Origin: an uncultured Clostridia bacterium
GTDB taxonomy: Bacteria > Bacillota > Clostridia > Oscillospirales > Acutalibacteraceae
Direction of reading: 5' to 3'
DNA: 54,008 nucleotides
NCBI GenBank assembly: GCA_947585745.1
Contig: CANPXF010000016.1
Location: 1-54,008 of the forward strand
The notes under the pieces were generated by a model, which was given only the letters and a program-made list of their open reading frames with translations, did no database searches and had not been told where the DNA came from. Positions 1 through 7,845 of the stretch are shown here, one piece after another (within the stretch, counting starts at the first letter, position 1; the number at the start of each line of letters is the position of its first letter). Both the position numbers and the translations under genes were made by a program.

Positions 1-78
1 CCGGCTGCAGGGGGTAAGCCTGTAATAGCCCCTTATAGGGGCTGGTCAAACCACCCGTTCAACGGGTGGTTTTGATTG
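1..78 (+). mobile_element. Possible right end of an IS200/IS605-type element
   Basis: Two adjacent hairpins are visible: a 7 bp stem at 27-33/37-43 and a 12 bp stem at 48-59/61-72, followed by TTTTGATT. Paired imperfect hairpins of this kind ending in a short T-rich flank resemble the 3' ends (and overlapping omega-RNA) of IS200/IS605 elements. No transposase is inside the window, so the body of the element would lie to the left. The family assignment is recalled by resemblance, not by alignment. It could instead be an ordinary double terminator of an upstream gene. Confidence 0.33.
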
Positions 79-90
79 GCATTATATAAG

Positions 91-131
91 AAAAGCAGAG
101 TAGAAAATCTACTCTGCTATCGTTTTTTTGA
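91..131. terminator. Bidirectional Rho-independent terminator
   Basis: A perfect 11 bp stem (94-104/108-118) with a 3-base loop is followed on the + strand by ATCG and seven T. On the - strand it is followed by a T-rich run (TTTTCTTATA). It would end the rubrerythrin transcript coming from the right and anything arriving from the left. Confidence 0.7.
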
Positions 132-196
132 CAACAAAATTTCGTTTATATTTGGAATTCAGGTCTTTCATTAAAAGATACATTATAAGGAATTAA

Positions 197-742
197 TTAA
201 AAATATCTCTTTAAAAGACCTGCGAAGCCTGCGCCGTGTCTTGCCTCATCCTTAGCCATTTCGTGAACTGTATCGTGAATAGCGTCAAGACCTGCCGCCT
301 TTGCTCTTTTTGCAAGGTCAAATTTACCTTCGCAAGCTCCTGCCTCAGCCTCAGCGCGCATCTCAAGATTTTTCTTTGTGGAATCTGTTACGACTTCGCC
401 TAAAAGCTCCGCGAATTTAGCGGCGTGGACTGCCTCTTCCATCGCATATTTCTCAAAAGCGGCAGAAATTTCGGGATAACCCTCTCTGTCGGCAACTCTT
501 GCCATAGCAAGATACATACCTACTTCACTGCACTCTCCGTTAAAATTGTCGCGTAAATCGTTAATAATATCCTCGCTGACTCCTTGAGCCTTACCCTCGC
601 CTACAATATGTACTGTAGCGTAGTCCGCGTCCTCCTTAACCTCATTGAATTTTGAAGCGGGCGCTTTACAGATAGGACATTTTTCGGGAGCTGTTTCACC
701 CTCGTAGACATATCCGCAAACGGAACATACAAATTTTTTCAT
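197..742 (-). CDS. Reverse rubrerythrin (rubredoxin domain first, then ferritin-like domain)
   Basis: Non-haem iron protein of 181 residues that reduces peroxide in anaerobes, using electrons from NADH through rubredoxin-type partners. The N-terminal rubredoxin centre shows C6, C9, C22 and C25. The rest is a four-helix diiron domain with the metal-ligand motifs EEAVHA and, near the C-terminus, KDEARH. The rubredoxin part precedes the diiron part, which is the reverse of classical rubrerythrin and the arrangement known from clostridial revRbr proteins. The start is set by AGGAGG 8 bases upstream. The gene stands alone with a terminator behind it. I could not find a convincing PerR box upstream. 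Family is confident; electron donor is inferred. Confidence 0.92.
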   Translation of the reverse strand: MKKFVCSVCGYVYEGETAPEKCPICKAPASKFNEVKEDADYATVHIVGEGKAQGVSEDIINDLRDNFNGECSEVGMYLAMARVADREGYPEISAAFEKYAMEEAVHAAKFAELLGEVVTDSTKKNLEMRAEAEAGACEGKFDLAKRAKAAGLDAIHDTVHEMAKDEARHGAGFAGLLKRYF

Positions 743-926
743 TTTTATTCCTCCTAAAATTATTATATTAAAGTTTACAACTTTCTAATATATTAACATT
801 TTCAGCATTTTTTGTAAAGATAATTTAATTAAAATCGGAAAGAATTTTATAAATTTTACGGGGTTTGTAATATATATTAAAAAATAAAATATAATTTACT
901 GAATGAAAATTTGAGAGGATGATTTT

Positions 927-1469
927 ATGCCGGTAATTTATCTTAGCCCGTCACTTCAGGAATGGAATCCATACGTTGACGGAGGTAATGAGGAGTATTA
1001 TATGAATCTGATTGCTGACGCTATGGAACCTTATTTAAGGGCGAGCGGGATTGATTTTAAGCGCAACAGTCCCGAAATGACTTTGCGTCAGGCTATTGCG
1101 GACAGCAATGCGGGAAACTATGATTTGCACCTTGCTATACACTCCAACGCGTCAGGCGAGGAGAGAGCGGGTCAGAATAGGGGAGTTGAGGTTTATTACT
1201 ACCCTTCAAGCACAAAAGGTCAGAATTTTGCCGATACTTTAGCGACTAATTTTTCCGACTTATATCCTGACCCGTCAAGGGTGAAAACCGTTCCGACCAC
1301 TTCGCTCGGGGAGCTAAGACTTACAAGAGCGCCCGCGTCGCTGATTGAAGTCGCATATCACGATAATATCGAGGACGCACGCTGGATACGGGATAATATT
1401 AACAACATAGCCCGTAATCTCGCAAAATCGGTTGCGGAAACACTCGGAGTTGAATTTAGAGAGCCTTGA
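927..1469 (+). CDS. N-acetylmuramoyl-L-alanine amidase, Amidase_3 type (cell-wall hydrolase)
   Basis: Predicted zinc amidase of 180 residues that cuts between muramic acid and L-alanine of peptidoglycan. It is a bare catalytic domain: no signal peptide, no binding repeats. Visible landmarks are NEEYYMN (E22/E23), the zinc motif HLAIHSNAS (H68, H72) and the catalytic-Glu region SLIEVAYH (E141, H145). The beginning, LSPSLQ...N, lacks the usual GHGG that supplies the first zinc His. Similar starts occur in clostridial and phage lysin-type amidases as I recall them. RBS GAGAGGA lies about 8 bases before ATG. It could act at spore cortex or wall turnover, or be a domesticated lysin; neither can be decided here. 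Confidence 0.8.
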   Translation: MPVIYLSPSLQEWNPYVDGGNEEYYMNLIADAMEPYLRASGIDFKRNSPEMTLRQAIADSNAGNYDLHLAIHSNASGEERAGQNRGVEVYYYPSSTKGQNFADTLATNFSDLYPDPSRVKTVPTTSLGELRLTRAPASLIEVAYHDNIEDARWIRDNINNIARNLAKSVAETLGVEFREP

Positions 1470-1509
1470 AAAAAATTGACGTTATGGTATAATAATTTTA
1501 TAAAAAGAA

Positions 1510-1531
1510 AAAAGGGCGGGTTAACCCGCCC
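1510..1531 (-). terminator. Terminator of the 39-residue protein gene
   Basis: A perfect 18-base palindrome (1514-1531, GGGCGGGTTAACCCGCCC) is followed on the - strand by a T-rich tract. It lies 16 bases after the stop of the small - strand gene. The + side is not T-rich, so it works mainly for the - strand. Confidence 0.75.
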
Positions 1532-1546
1532 TGCACAAATTTGAAC

Positions 1547-1666
1547 TTATTTATTGTTCTGATTTTTCTTGTTCTGTTCACTCTGTGACTTTTTATTATT
1601 GTTGTTCTGATTTTTATTCTGATTCTGATTCTGCTTGTTCTGATTGTTGTCCTGATAGTCGCTCAT
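1547..1666 (-). CDS. 39-residue Asn/Gln/Lys-rich protein, function unknown
   Basis: The reading frame begins MSDYQDNNQNKQ and is then almost wholly N, Q and K, ending in TAA. It has a near-ideal RBS (AGGAGGTGAG, 7 bases before ATG) and its own terminator, so it looks like a real, well-translated gene. There is no hydrophobic segment and no Cys. I do not recognise the family. Composition is loosely like small spore-associated or disordered clostridial proteins, but that is only an impression. It is divergent from the methyltransferase at 1726 and convergent with the amidase at 927. Confidence 0.7.
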   Translation of the reverse strand: MSDYQDNNQNKQNQNQNKNQNNNNKKSQSEQNKKNQNNK

Positions 1667-1725
1667 GGAGCTCACCTCCTTGTTTGTAATTATTTTTAGC
1701 TTTATTTTTTATTTTATACATAACT

Positions 1726-3048
1726 ATGAAAAAATTTTTTGAGAGAATGAAATCTCTGCTTGGTGACGAATTTAACGATTTTTTAAAATTTTATAACAGT
1801 GAGAAATTTTTTCGGGGTTTAAGGGTTAATACGCTTAAATGCAGTGCGGACAAGCTTCAAAAGCTTTTGGATTTTGAGCTTTTAAAAACCCCGTTTTGCA
1901 ACGAGGGATTTTATATTCCCGAGGAAATAATATCTATCGGAAACAGTCCTCTGCACCACGCAGGCGCTTTTTATATTCAGGAGCCCTCTGCAACCTCCGC
2001 GGTAGAGATGCTTAATGTGGAGCCTGGCGATAAAGTTTTGGACCTTTGCGCCGCTCCCGGCGGTAAAAGTACGCAAATTGCGTCAAAGTTAAATTCAAAA
2101 GGGCTTCTCTGGAGTAACGAAGTTGTAAAATCACGCGCCAAAATTCTTTTATCGAATATTGAACGTATGGGCGTTAAAAACGCTGTTGTTTCAAATTGTC
2201 ATCCCGATTTACTTTGCGGTAAGCTTAGCGGATATTTTGATAAAATTCTGGTTGACGCTCCCTGTAGCGGTGAGGGAATGTTTCGCAAAAATTCGCAGGC
2301 TCAAAACGAGTGGAGTATTGAGCATATAAAAAGCTGCGCGACGCGCCAGATCCAAATTTTAAATTCTGCAAAAAAAGCTCTGCGCGGCGGAGGTGTAATT
2401 GTCTACTCTACCTGTACTTTTTCAAAGGAGGAGAATGAGGGAGTTATTACCGAGTTTCTAAAGGAAAACCCCGAATTTTCAATTGAGGACAGCGGTGTAA
2501 GCTTTGGAAGACCCTCTCTTCAATATGCCCGCAGGATTTTCCCTATGGACGGAGGAGAAGGACACTTTGCGGTAAGGCTTAGAAAAAATACGGAATTTTT
2601 ACCCTCTCCTGAATTTAAGAATAATATTTCAAAAATTCCCGATAATGTATATAAGTTTTACGATGATGTGTTTTTGAACAGACCATTTGGAAACAGGCTT
2701 GAAATAATCGGTGAAAATATATATGCTCTGCCCGAAGAGATTCCCAATATAACGGGAACAGGTGTGCTGAGAAAAGGCGTTTTGCTTGGAAAAATTAAGA
2801 AGAACCGCATTGAGCCTCATCACCACGCTTTTATGTCGGCAAAACCCGAACAATGCCGAAATTATGTTGATTTTGATGTGAACAGCGAGGAGATTAACCA
2901 TTTTCTCCACGGAAATGAAATAAAAACGGACACGAGTTTAAAAGGTTATACAGCGGTTTGCGTAAACAAAATTACAACGGGTTTCGGAAAATGCTCAAAC
3001 GGAGTTCTGAAAAATAAATATCCCAAAGGATTAAGGACATTAAAATGA
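1726..3048 (+). CDS. RsmF/NOL1-NOP2-Sun family RNA (cytosine-C5)-methyltransferase
   Basis: SAM-dependent enzyme that puts a methyl group on C5 of a cytosine in rRNA or tRNA. Of 440 residues, the N-terminal half holds the substrate-recognition and Rossmann parts: DLCAAPGGKS near 106-115 binds SAM, DAPCSGEGMF carries C180 and YSTCTFS carries C230. These are the two cysteines of the m5C mechanism. The C-terminal part (about 310-440) is the RsmF-type PUA-like region. The start has no visible Shine-Dalgarno; a weak -10-like TATACA at 1715-1720 would put the transcript start almost on the ATG. The stop overlaps the rsmA start by four bases, so the two rRNA modification genes are coupled. Exact target base is unknown. 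Confidence 0.9.
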   Translation: MKKFFERMKSLLGDEFNDFLKFYNSEKFFRGLRVNTLKCSADKLQKLLDFELLKTPFCNEGFYIPEEIISIGNSPLHHAGAFYIQEPSATSAVEMLNVEPGDKVLDLCAAPGGKSTQIASKLNSKGLLWSNEVVKSRAKILLSNIERMGVKNAVVSNCHPDLLCGKLSGYFDKILVDAPCSGEGMFRKNSQAQNEWSIEHIKSCATRQIQILNSAKKALRGGGVIVYSTCTFSKEENEGVITEFLKENPEFSIEDSGVSFGRPSLQYARRIFPMDGGEGHFAVRLRKNTEFLPSPEFKNNISKIPDNVYKFYDDVFLNRPFGNRLEIIGENIYALPEEIPNITGTGVLRKGVLLGKIKKNRIEPHHHAFMSAKPEQCRNYVDFDVNSEEINHFLHGNEIKTDTSLKGYTAVCVNKITTGFGKCSNGVLKNKYPKGLRTLK

Positions 3049-3899
3049 AACGATTGTCAGACATCGGAACAATTAAAGACATACTATCCCGCCACGGCTT
3101 TATTTTTTCAAAGGGATTGGGACAGAATTTTTTAATTAATCCATCTGTTTGCCCCAAAATGGCGGAGCTGTCGGGAGCGAAAGAGGGCGTCGGAGTAATT
3201 GAGATAGGCCCCGGAATAGGCGTTCTGACACAGGAGTTGTGCTCTCTCGCGGAGAAGGTTGTCGCAATTGAAATTGATAAAAGACTTATCCCCGTGCTTT
3301 CGGAAACTCTCAATGAATTTGATAATGTTAAAATTATCAATGATGATGTTATGAAGCTTGATTTAAACAAGCTTATCAAAGAAGAGTTCGGCGATATGAA
3401 GGTAGTAGTATGCGCCAATCTTCCGTATTATATAACTTCTCCTGTTATTATGAAACTTTTAGAGGACAGGCTGTCAGTCGAAACTATTACCGTTATGGTC
3501 CAGAAGGAGGCGGCGCAGAGAATTTGCGCGGAAGTCGGAACACGCGACAGCGGAGCCGTGACCGTTTCTGTTAACTATTACAGCAAGCCCGAAATGCTTT
3601 TCGGCGTAAGCGCAGGTTCATTTATGCCGATGCCTAAGGTTGATTCCGCGGTAATAAGGTTAAACGTATATAAGGAACCGCTTTTTGAACCTGAAAACAG
3701 TAAGAATTTCTTTAAGGTCGTTAGAGCGGCATTTTCTCAACGGAGAAAGACTGTATTAAATTCAATAAGCTCGTCATTAGGACTTGAAAAACAGACGGTT
3801 AATAAATTATTATCAGACAGCGGAGTTAATCCGCAGGTGAGAGCAGAAAAGCTCTCTATGAACGATTTTGCGGAAATTTCTCGGAGGATTAGTTTATGA
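3045..3899 (+). CDS. rsmA: 16S rRNA dimethyladenosine transferase RsmA (KsgA)
   Basis: Dimethylates two adjacent adenosines in the 3' hairpin of 16S rRNA late in 30S assembly. 284 residues, normal length. The start region GLGQNFLIN, the SAM loop IEIGPGIGVLTQ near residue 50-62, and NLPYYITSPV near residue 125 are the family signatures. The C-terminal helical domain is complete. It overlaps the preceding methyltransferase (ATGA) and the next small membrane gene (ATGA), so all are probably in one transcript. Confidence 0.97.
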   Translation: MKRLSDIGTIKDILSRHGFIFSKGLGQNFLINPSVCPKMAELSGAKEGVGVIEIGPGIGVLTQELCSLAEKVVAIEIDKRLIPVLSETLNEFDNVKIINDDVMKLDLNKLIKEEFGDMKVVVCANLPYYITSPVIMKLLEDRLSVETITVMVQKEAAQRICAEVGTRDSGAVTVSVNYYSKPEMLFGVSAGSFMPMPKVDSAVIRLNVYKEPLFEPENSKNFFKVVRAAFSQRRKTVLNSISSSLGLEKQTVNKLLSDSGVNPQVRAEKLSMNDFAEISRRISL

Positions 3900-4120
3900 A
3901 AAAGGAAAAGCTATTGTTTTTAATTTCAATAATACTTTTTATTTTGACCTTTATATTGCTAATCGTTTCAATGATATTTCACGCTGTACAGGGAAACGAT
4001 TCCGTTTTATCAACAGTTTTAGCTGTTTTTTCGGCGCTATTCGCTTTTATTGGGTTAGCGTTGGCGCTTATAGGCGGTAAATTTAAGGAAAAGGAAGTCA
4101 AGTATGAAAAATCAGAGTAA
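3896..4120 (+). CDS. Small two-helix membrane protein, unknown
   Basis: 74 residues with two hydrophobic segments (about 5-29 and 38-61) and charged ends (start MKKEK, end KEKEVKYEKSE). The start overlaps the rsmA stop by four bases with RBS GGAGGA in the rsmA tail, so translation is coupled. No family recognised. The following gene has the same two-helix plan and overlaps this one by 17 bases, so the pair may form a complex. Confidence 0.75.
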   Translation: MKKEKLLFLISIILFILTFILLIVSMIFHAVQGNDSVLSTVLAVFSALFAFIGLALALIGGKFKEKEVKYEKSE

Positions 4121-4361
4121 AAATTTAAGCGCTTTTCAAAAGCTTATGGTTGTATTTATACCTGTAATTGTTATGTTGCTTATTGCCTCAATTGTAATGT
4201 GCCTTGCGTTTTCATTTCTTCCTATGCCGATAAATAGTATTGTTCAGACAGGAAATGTTACGATTATTTTGGCATTAAGCGCAACAATTCTTGCAATTTT
4301 TGCAATTGTATTCGCTGTTGTAAGCAAGGACATAGAGTCTAAAGAAGATAAAATGGAGTAA
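4104..4361 (+). CDS. Small two-helix membrane protein, unknown
   Basis: 85 residues, hydrophobic segments at about 14-37 and 50-73, with a charged tail SKDIESKEDKME. RBS AAGGAAG is inside the upstream gene. Same build as its neighbour but with no clear sequence identity to it. Last gene of the rsmA cluster; the next gene has its own strong promoter. Function unknown. Confidence 0.72.
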   Translation: MKNQSKNLSAFQKLMVVFIPVIVMLLIASIVMCLAFSFLPMPINSIVQTGNVTIILALSATILAIFAIVFAVVSKDIESKEDKME

Positions 4362-4450
4362 AGTTATATAATATTTTGCCTTAAATTTATTATGCCGAAT
4401 ATCAAAAATATAATTTAACGGTAAATTAAGTGAAATAAAGAAAAAATATA

Positions 4451-4479
4451 TTGACAAAATCACCCTGTTTTTGTATAAT
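4451..4479 (+). promoter_or_regulatory. Sigma-A promoter of yceD-rpmF
   Basis: TTGACA at 4451-4456 and TATAAT at 4474-4479 with exactly 17 bases between them: both boxes are consensus. It lies 40 bases before the yceD start and fits strong expression of a ribosomal protein gene. Confidence 0.88.
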
Positions 4480-4518
4480 CTTAAATAGCGTTTTAATATG
4501 CGTTAACGGAGGTGCGAT

Positions 4519-5016
4519 ATGCTTCTTCAGTTAAAGGAAGTCTTTTTAAACGACGGCCACAGGCTCGATGTTGACTATTCCTTGCCGATGAATGATTTTG
4601 AGATTAACGGTGATTATCCATTCAAATCACCCGTCAGAGTCAAAGCCTCGGCGGTCAACCGAGCAGGTCTTGTTGAGCTTAAAGTAAACGCGGTTTTTGA
4701 TTATACCACCCGCTGTGACAGATGCTTTGACGAAATTGTTAAACATCTTGAATTTACATTTGCTCACGGGCTCGCCGTAGAGTTAATAGACGACGAGAAC
4801 GACGAATATATTGAAACGCCGGATTATACTCTTGAACTTGACAAGGTTGTAATTTCCGATATTATCCTTAATCTGCCGAGTAAAATTCTTTGCAGAGAGG
4901 ATTGTAAGGGCTTGTGTCCTAAATGCGGAAAGAACTTAAATTACGGCGACTGTGAATGTTATAAAAAGCAGATTGATTCAAGACTTGAAATCCTTAAACA
5001 GTTAATTGACGAATAA
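4519..5016 (+). CDS. YceD/DUF177 family protein
   Basis: 165 residues of the DUF177 family, almost always encoded just before rpmF and linked to 23S rRNA/50S processing. Four cysteines CREDCKGLCPKCG plus a final DCEC near the C-terminus form a probable zinc knuckle, and an earlier TRCDRCF pair lies near residue 70. RBS GGAGGTG is 6 bases before ATG. rpmF starts 24 bases downstream, so both are read from the promoter at 4451. Confidence 0.9.
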   Translation: MLLQLKEVFLNDGHRLDVDYSLPMNDFEINGDYPFKSPVRVKASAVNRAGLVELKVNAVFDYTTRCDRCFDEIVKHLEFTFAHGLAVELIDDENDEYIETPDYTLELDKVVISDIILNLPSKILCREDCKGLCPKCGKNLNYGDCECYKKQIDSRLEILKQLIDE

Positions 5017-5040
5017 TATAAGCACTAAGGAGGAATTAAA

Positions 5041-5238
5041 ATGGCAGTACCTACCGGAAAAACTTCTCACAAAAGAAAATCAACAAGACGTTCGGCTGTA
5101 TATACAATTGAGGCTCCTGCTCTCACAACTTGTCCGAACTGCGGCGCTTTAACAGCTTCCCATAAGGCATGCACAACTTGCGGTATGTATAAGGGCAGAC
5201 AGGTTATTGTTAAAGACGACGCTACAGCAACAAAGTAA
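5041..5238 (+). CDS. rpmF: 50S ribosomal protein L32
   Basis: 65 residues, normal length. Start MAVPTGKTSHKRKSTRR and the zinc motif CPNCG...CTTCG (about residues 36-50) are typical of the zinc-binding form of L32. Strong RBS AAGGAGG. Followed by a terminator 5 bases after the stop. Confidence 0.97.
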   Translation: MAVPTGKTSHKRKSTRRSAVYTIEAPALTTCPNCGALTASHKACTTCGMYKGRQVIVKDDATATK

Positions 5239-5242
5239 ACAA

Positions 5243-5284
5243 GAACAGTACGGGCGGCAGTTTTCTGACCGCCCTGTTCTTTTA
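5243..5284 (+). terminator. rpmF terminator
   Basis: Outer stem GAACA/TGTTC and inner GC-rich stem GGGCGG-CAG/CTG-CCGCCC with a one-base bulge, followed by TTTT. Directly follows the rpmF stop. Confidence 0.82.
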
Positions 5285-5392
5285 GTATTAAAATTTTTAG
5301 TATCGGATAAATTTCTCTTAAAAATATGAATTTTAAAATATTTTGCGGACAATGCTTTATGCGTTTTTGTAAAATGAAAAAGGAATGATATT

Positions 5393-6718
5393 ATGGCTAA
5401 GCCCGTGATTGCAATTGTAGGCAGACCGAATGTCGGAAAATCTACATTATTTAACAAGTTAATAGGACAACGGCTTTCAATTGTTGACGACACTCCAGGA
5501 GTTACAAGGGACCGCGTTTACGGCGAGGTCGAGTGGCTAAACCGAAAGGCGGTTCTGATTGATACGGGCGGTATAGAGCCAAAGTCGGAAGATGTAATTC
5601 TTTCACAAATGCGCCGTCAGGCACAGCTTGCGATAGACACAGCGCAGGTGATTATACTTGTTACCGATATGAAATCGGGACTTGTAGCTACCGATTTAGA
5701 TGTTGCGAATATGCTCCGAAAATCCGAAAAACCGGTTGTGCTCTGTGTTAATAAATGCGACTCTGTCGGAGAGCCTGAGCCTGAATTTTACGAGTTTTAT
5801 AATCTCGGAATCGGCGAGCCGATTCAGGTTTCAGCGGTTCACGGCCACGGTACGGGTGATTTGCTCGATGAGGTTTTTTCATATATTGAAACGGGGGACG
5901 GGCAGGATGATGACGGTACAGTAATTAATGTTGCGGTTATAGGTAAGCCGAATGTCGGAAAAAGCTCGCTCATTAATTATATAACCTCCGAGGACAGGTG
6001 TATTGTATCGGATATTGCGGGCACAACAAGGGACAGTATCGACACAAAGGTTGAAAATAAATTTGGAAAATATAACTTCATTGATACGGCAGGTATCAGG
6101 AGAAAAAGCAGAATTGTTGATGAGATTGAAAAGTACAGCATTATAAGAGCGAAAATGGCGATTGAAAGAAGCGACGTATGCGTAATTATGATTGACGCTG
6201 AAATCGGCTGTACGGAACAGGATACTAAGGTCGCGGGGCTCGCTTTAGAGGCAGGAAAGGCCTGTATTATTGCTGTTAATAAATGGGACGCTGTTGAAAA
6301 GGACAGCAAGACTATGAGCAAATTCAAAAAGCAGATTGAAGCGGAATTTGCGTTTATGTCGTGGGCGCCGGCTGTTTTTATTTCAGCGAAAACTGGGCAG
6401 AGGATAGATAACCTGTTTACGCTTATAAATACAGTGGCGGCAAATAATTCAACTCGTATCAAAACAGGTACGTTAAACGAGCTTTTGGCGCAGATTACTA
6501 CAAGAGTTCAGCCGCCCGCCGATAAAGGCAAGCGCTTAAAAATTTTTTATATGACCCAGCCGTCTACAAAACCGCCCACGTTCGTGAGCTTTTGTAACAA
6601 TAAGGATTTATTTCATTTTTCATATCAGAGATATATTGAAAACCGTATTCGTGAAACATTCGCTTTAAGCGGAACCCCTATAAGAATGATAATTCGTGAG
6701 AGAGGTGAAAAGCAGTGA
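5393..6718 (+). CDS. der: Ribosome biogenesis GTPase Der (EngA)
   Basis: Tandem-GTPase protein needed for 50S subunit maturation. 441 residues, normal. First G domain begins with IVGRPNVGKSTLF (G1, about 7-19), DTGG (G3) and NKCD (G4). The second begins with VIGKPNVGKSSLI near residue 183, then DTAG and NKWD. A KH-like domain makes up the last ~90 residues. RBS AAAAGGA 7 bases before ATG. plsY starts inside its stop codon (four-base overlap). Confidence 0.97.
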   Translation: MAKPVIAIVGRPNVGKSTLFNKLIGQRLSIVDDTPGVTRDRVYGEVEWLNRKAVLIDTGGIEPKSEDVILSQMRRQAQLAIDTAQVIILVTDMKSGLVATDLDVANMLRKSEKPVVLCVNKCDSVGEPEPEFYEFYNLGIGEPIQVSAVHGHGTGDLLDEVFSYIETGDGQDDDGTVINVAVIGKPNVGKSSLINYITSEDRCIVSDIAGTTRDSIDTKVENKFGKYNFIDTAGIRRKSRIVDEIEKYSIIRAKMAIERSDVCVIMIDAEIGCTEQDTKVAGLALEAGKACIIAVNKWDAVEKDSKTMSKFKKQIEAEFAFMSWAPAVFISAKTGQRIDNLFTLINTVAANNSTRIKTGTLNELLAQITTRVQPPADKGKRLKIFYMTQPSTKPPTFVSFCNNKDLFHFSYQRYIENRIRETFALSGTPIRMIIRERGEKQ

Positions 6719-7425
6719 GCAACATTGATATGTTAGGCGCAGGGTGGTATATAATAGTTGCCTCATTTGTTTTTGCGTATTTGCTCGGAAGTGTTAATAC
6801 CGCGGTAATTGTAACGAGTATCGCTACAAAGGGAAAAAGCGATATTCGTGATATGGGAAGCGGAAACGCGGGCTTTACGAACGTTTTGCGTTCGGTCGGA
6901 AAGGTTCCCGCAATTCTAACAATTGTATTTGACCTTTTGAAATCGGTGATTGCGGTTTTAGTCGGGGGCTATCTATTTTCGGTTGTGTTCACAGGCTCGA
7001 GAGATATAAACGGAATTATAATGGTAGGAAAATATCTCTGCGGATTTTTCTGTATTTTGGGACACAGCTTTCCGATTTATTTTCATTTTAAAGGCGGTAA
7101 AGGTATAGTTACCGCCGCGGGTATGATGATAGTTGCTGACTGGAGAGTTTTTATAATCAGCCTTATAACATTTTTAATTGTATTTATTTTTACGAAAATT
7201 GTATCGCTTTCGAGTATAACGTGCGCGTGCCTTTTTCCCATATATACTTTTATAACGACATATTGTATCGACTATTTGAATTTCCACTATAAGCTTACAT
7301 ATGTAATTTTATGTATTCTCGCTTCGGTTTTTATCGCGCTGTTTGTAGTGATAAAGCACAGCTCGAATATAAAGCGTCTTATGGCGGGAGAGGAAAAGAA
7401 AATTACTGTTAAAAATAAGCGCTAA
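6715..7425 (+). CDS. plsY: Acyl-phosphate:glycerol-3-phosphate acyltransferase PlsY
   Basis: Membrane enzyme that makes lysophosphatidic acid from acyl-phosphate and glycerol-3-phosphate, the first step of phospholipid synthesis. 236 residues with about six membrane segments. The signature GSGNAGFTNVLR (about residue 47-58) and FKGGKGIVTAAG (about 124-135) are the substrate loops. It overlaps der by ATGA, a pairing common in Firmicutes. Somewhat longer than many PlsY proteins because of a short loop near residue 90. Confidence 0.94.
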   Translation: MSNIDMLGAGWYIIVASFVFAYLLGSVNTAVIVTSIATKGKSDIRDMGSGNAGFTNVLRSVGKVPAILTIVFDLLKSVIAVLVGGYLFSVVFTGSRDINGIIMVGKYLCGFFCILGHSFPIYFHFKGGKGIVTAAGMMIVADWRVFIISLITFLIVFIFTKIVSLSSITCACLFPIYTFITTYCIDYLNFHYKLTYVILCILASVFIALFVVIKHSSNIKRLMAGEEKKITVKNKR

Positions 7426-7489
7426 GTGTTGAAATTTTGCTTTGAATATATTATTATAATATTATATTGCATAAGAACGGAGAATTACT

Positions 7490-7828
7490 ATGAATGATTG
7501 TGTTTTTTGTAAAATAATCGACGGCTCTATTCCGTCAAAAAAGGTCTACGAGGACGATAAGATGGTCGCTTTTTATGACCTTGAGCCGCAGGCTCCCGTT
7601 CATATAGTTATGATACCTAAGCTTCATATTAAAAGCGCCGATGAGCTTAACAGTGAAAACAGCTCGGTTGTAGCCCATATTTTTTCCAAGGTTCCCGAAA
7701 TTGCGAAATCACTCGGTTTAAAGGGCGGTTACCGTGTTGTAAACAACTGCGGAGCTGACGCGGGACAGACTGTTTTTCATATTCATTTCCACCTTTTAGG
7801 CGGGGAAGCTTTGGGCAAAATGGTATAA
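7490..7828 (+). CDS. HIT family (Hint-type) nucleotide hydrolase
   Basis: 112 residues. N-terminal CVFCKIIDGSIPS and the C-terminal histidine triad HIHFHLLGG (near residues 97-105) identify the PKCI/Hint branch, which hydrolyses adenosine phosphoramidates. RBS CGGAG before ATG. The next gene follows 17 bases downstream, so it is likely co-transcribed with the phosphoribosyltransferase. Confidence 0.93.
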   Translation: MNDCVFCKIIDGSIPSKKVYEDDKMVAFYDLEPQAPVHIVMIPKLHIKSADELNSENSSVVAHIFSKVPEIAKSLGLKGGYRVVNNCGADAGQTVFHIHFHLLGGEALGKMV

Positions 7829-7845
7829 ATTTTACGGAGATTACA

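Noticed and set aside
1547..1666. CRISPR-like or simple DNA repeat
   Set aside because: The repeated look comes from alternating Asn/Gln codons in one reading frame with start, RBS and stop; no spaced direct repeats exist. No CRISPR array was found anywhere in the window.
3868..4080. 70-residue + strand frame overlapping rsmA end and the small membrane gene
   Set aside because: Wrong frame relative to two overlapping genes with better RBS; composition is not protein-like.
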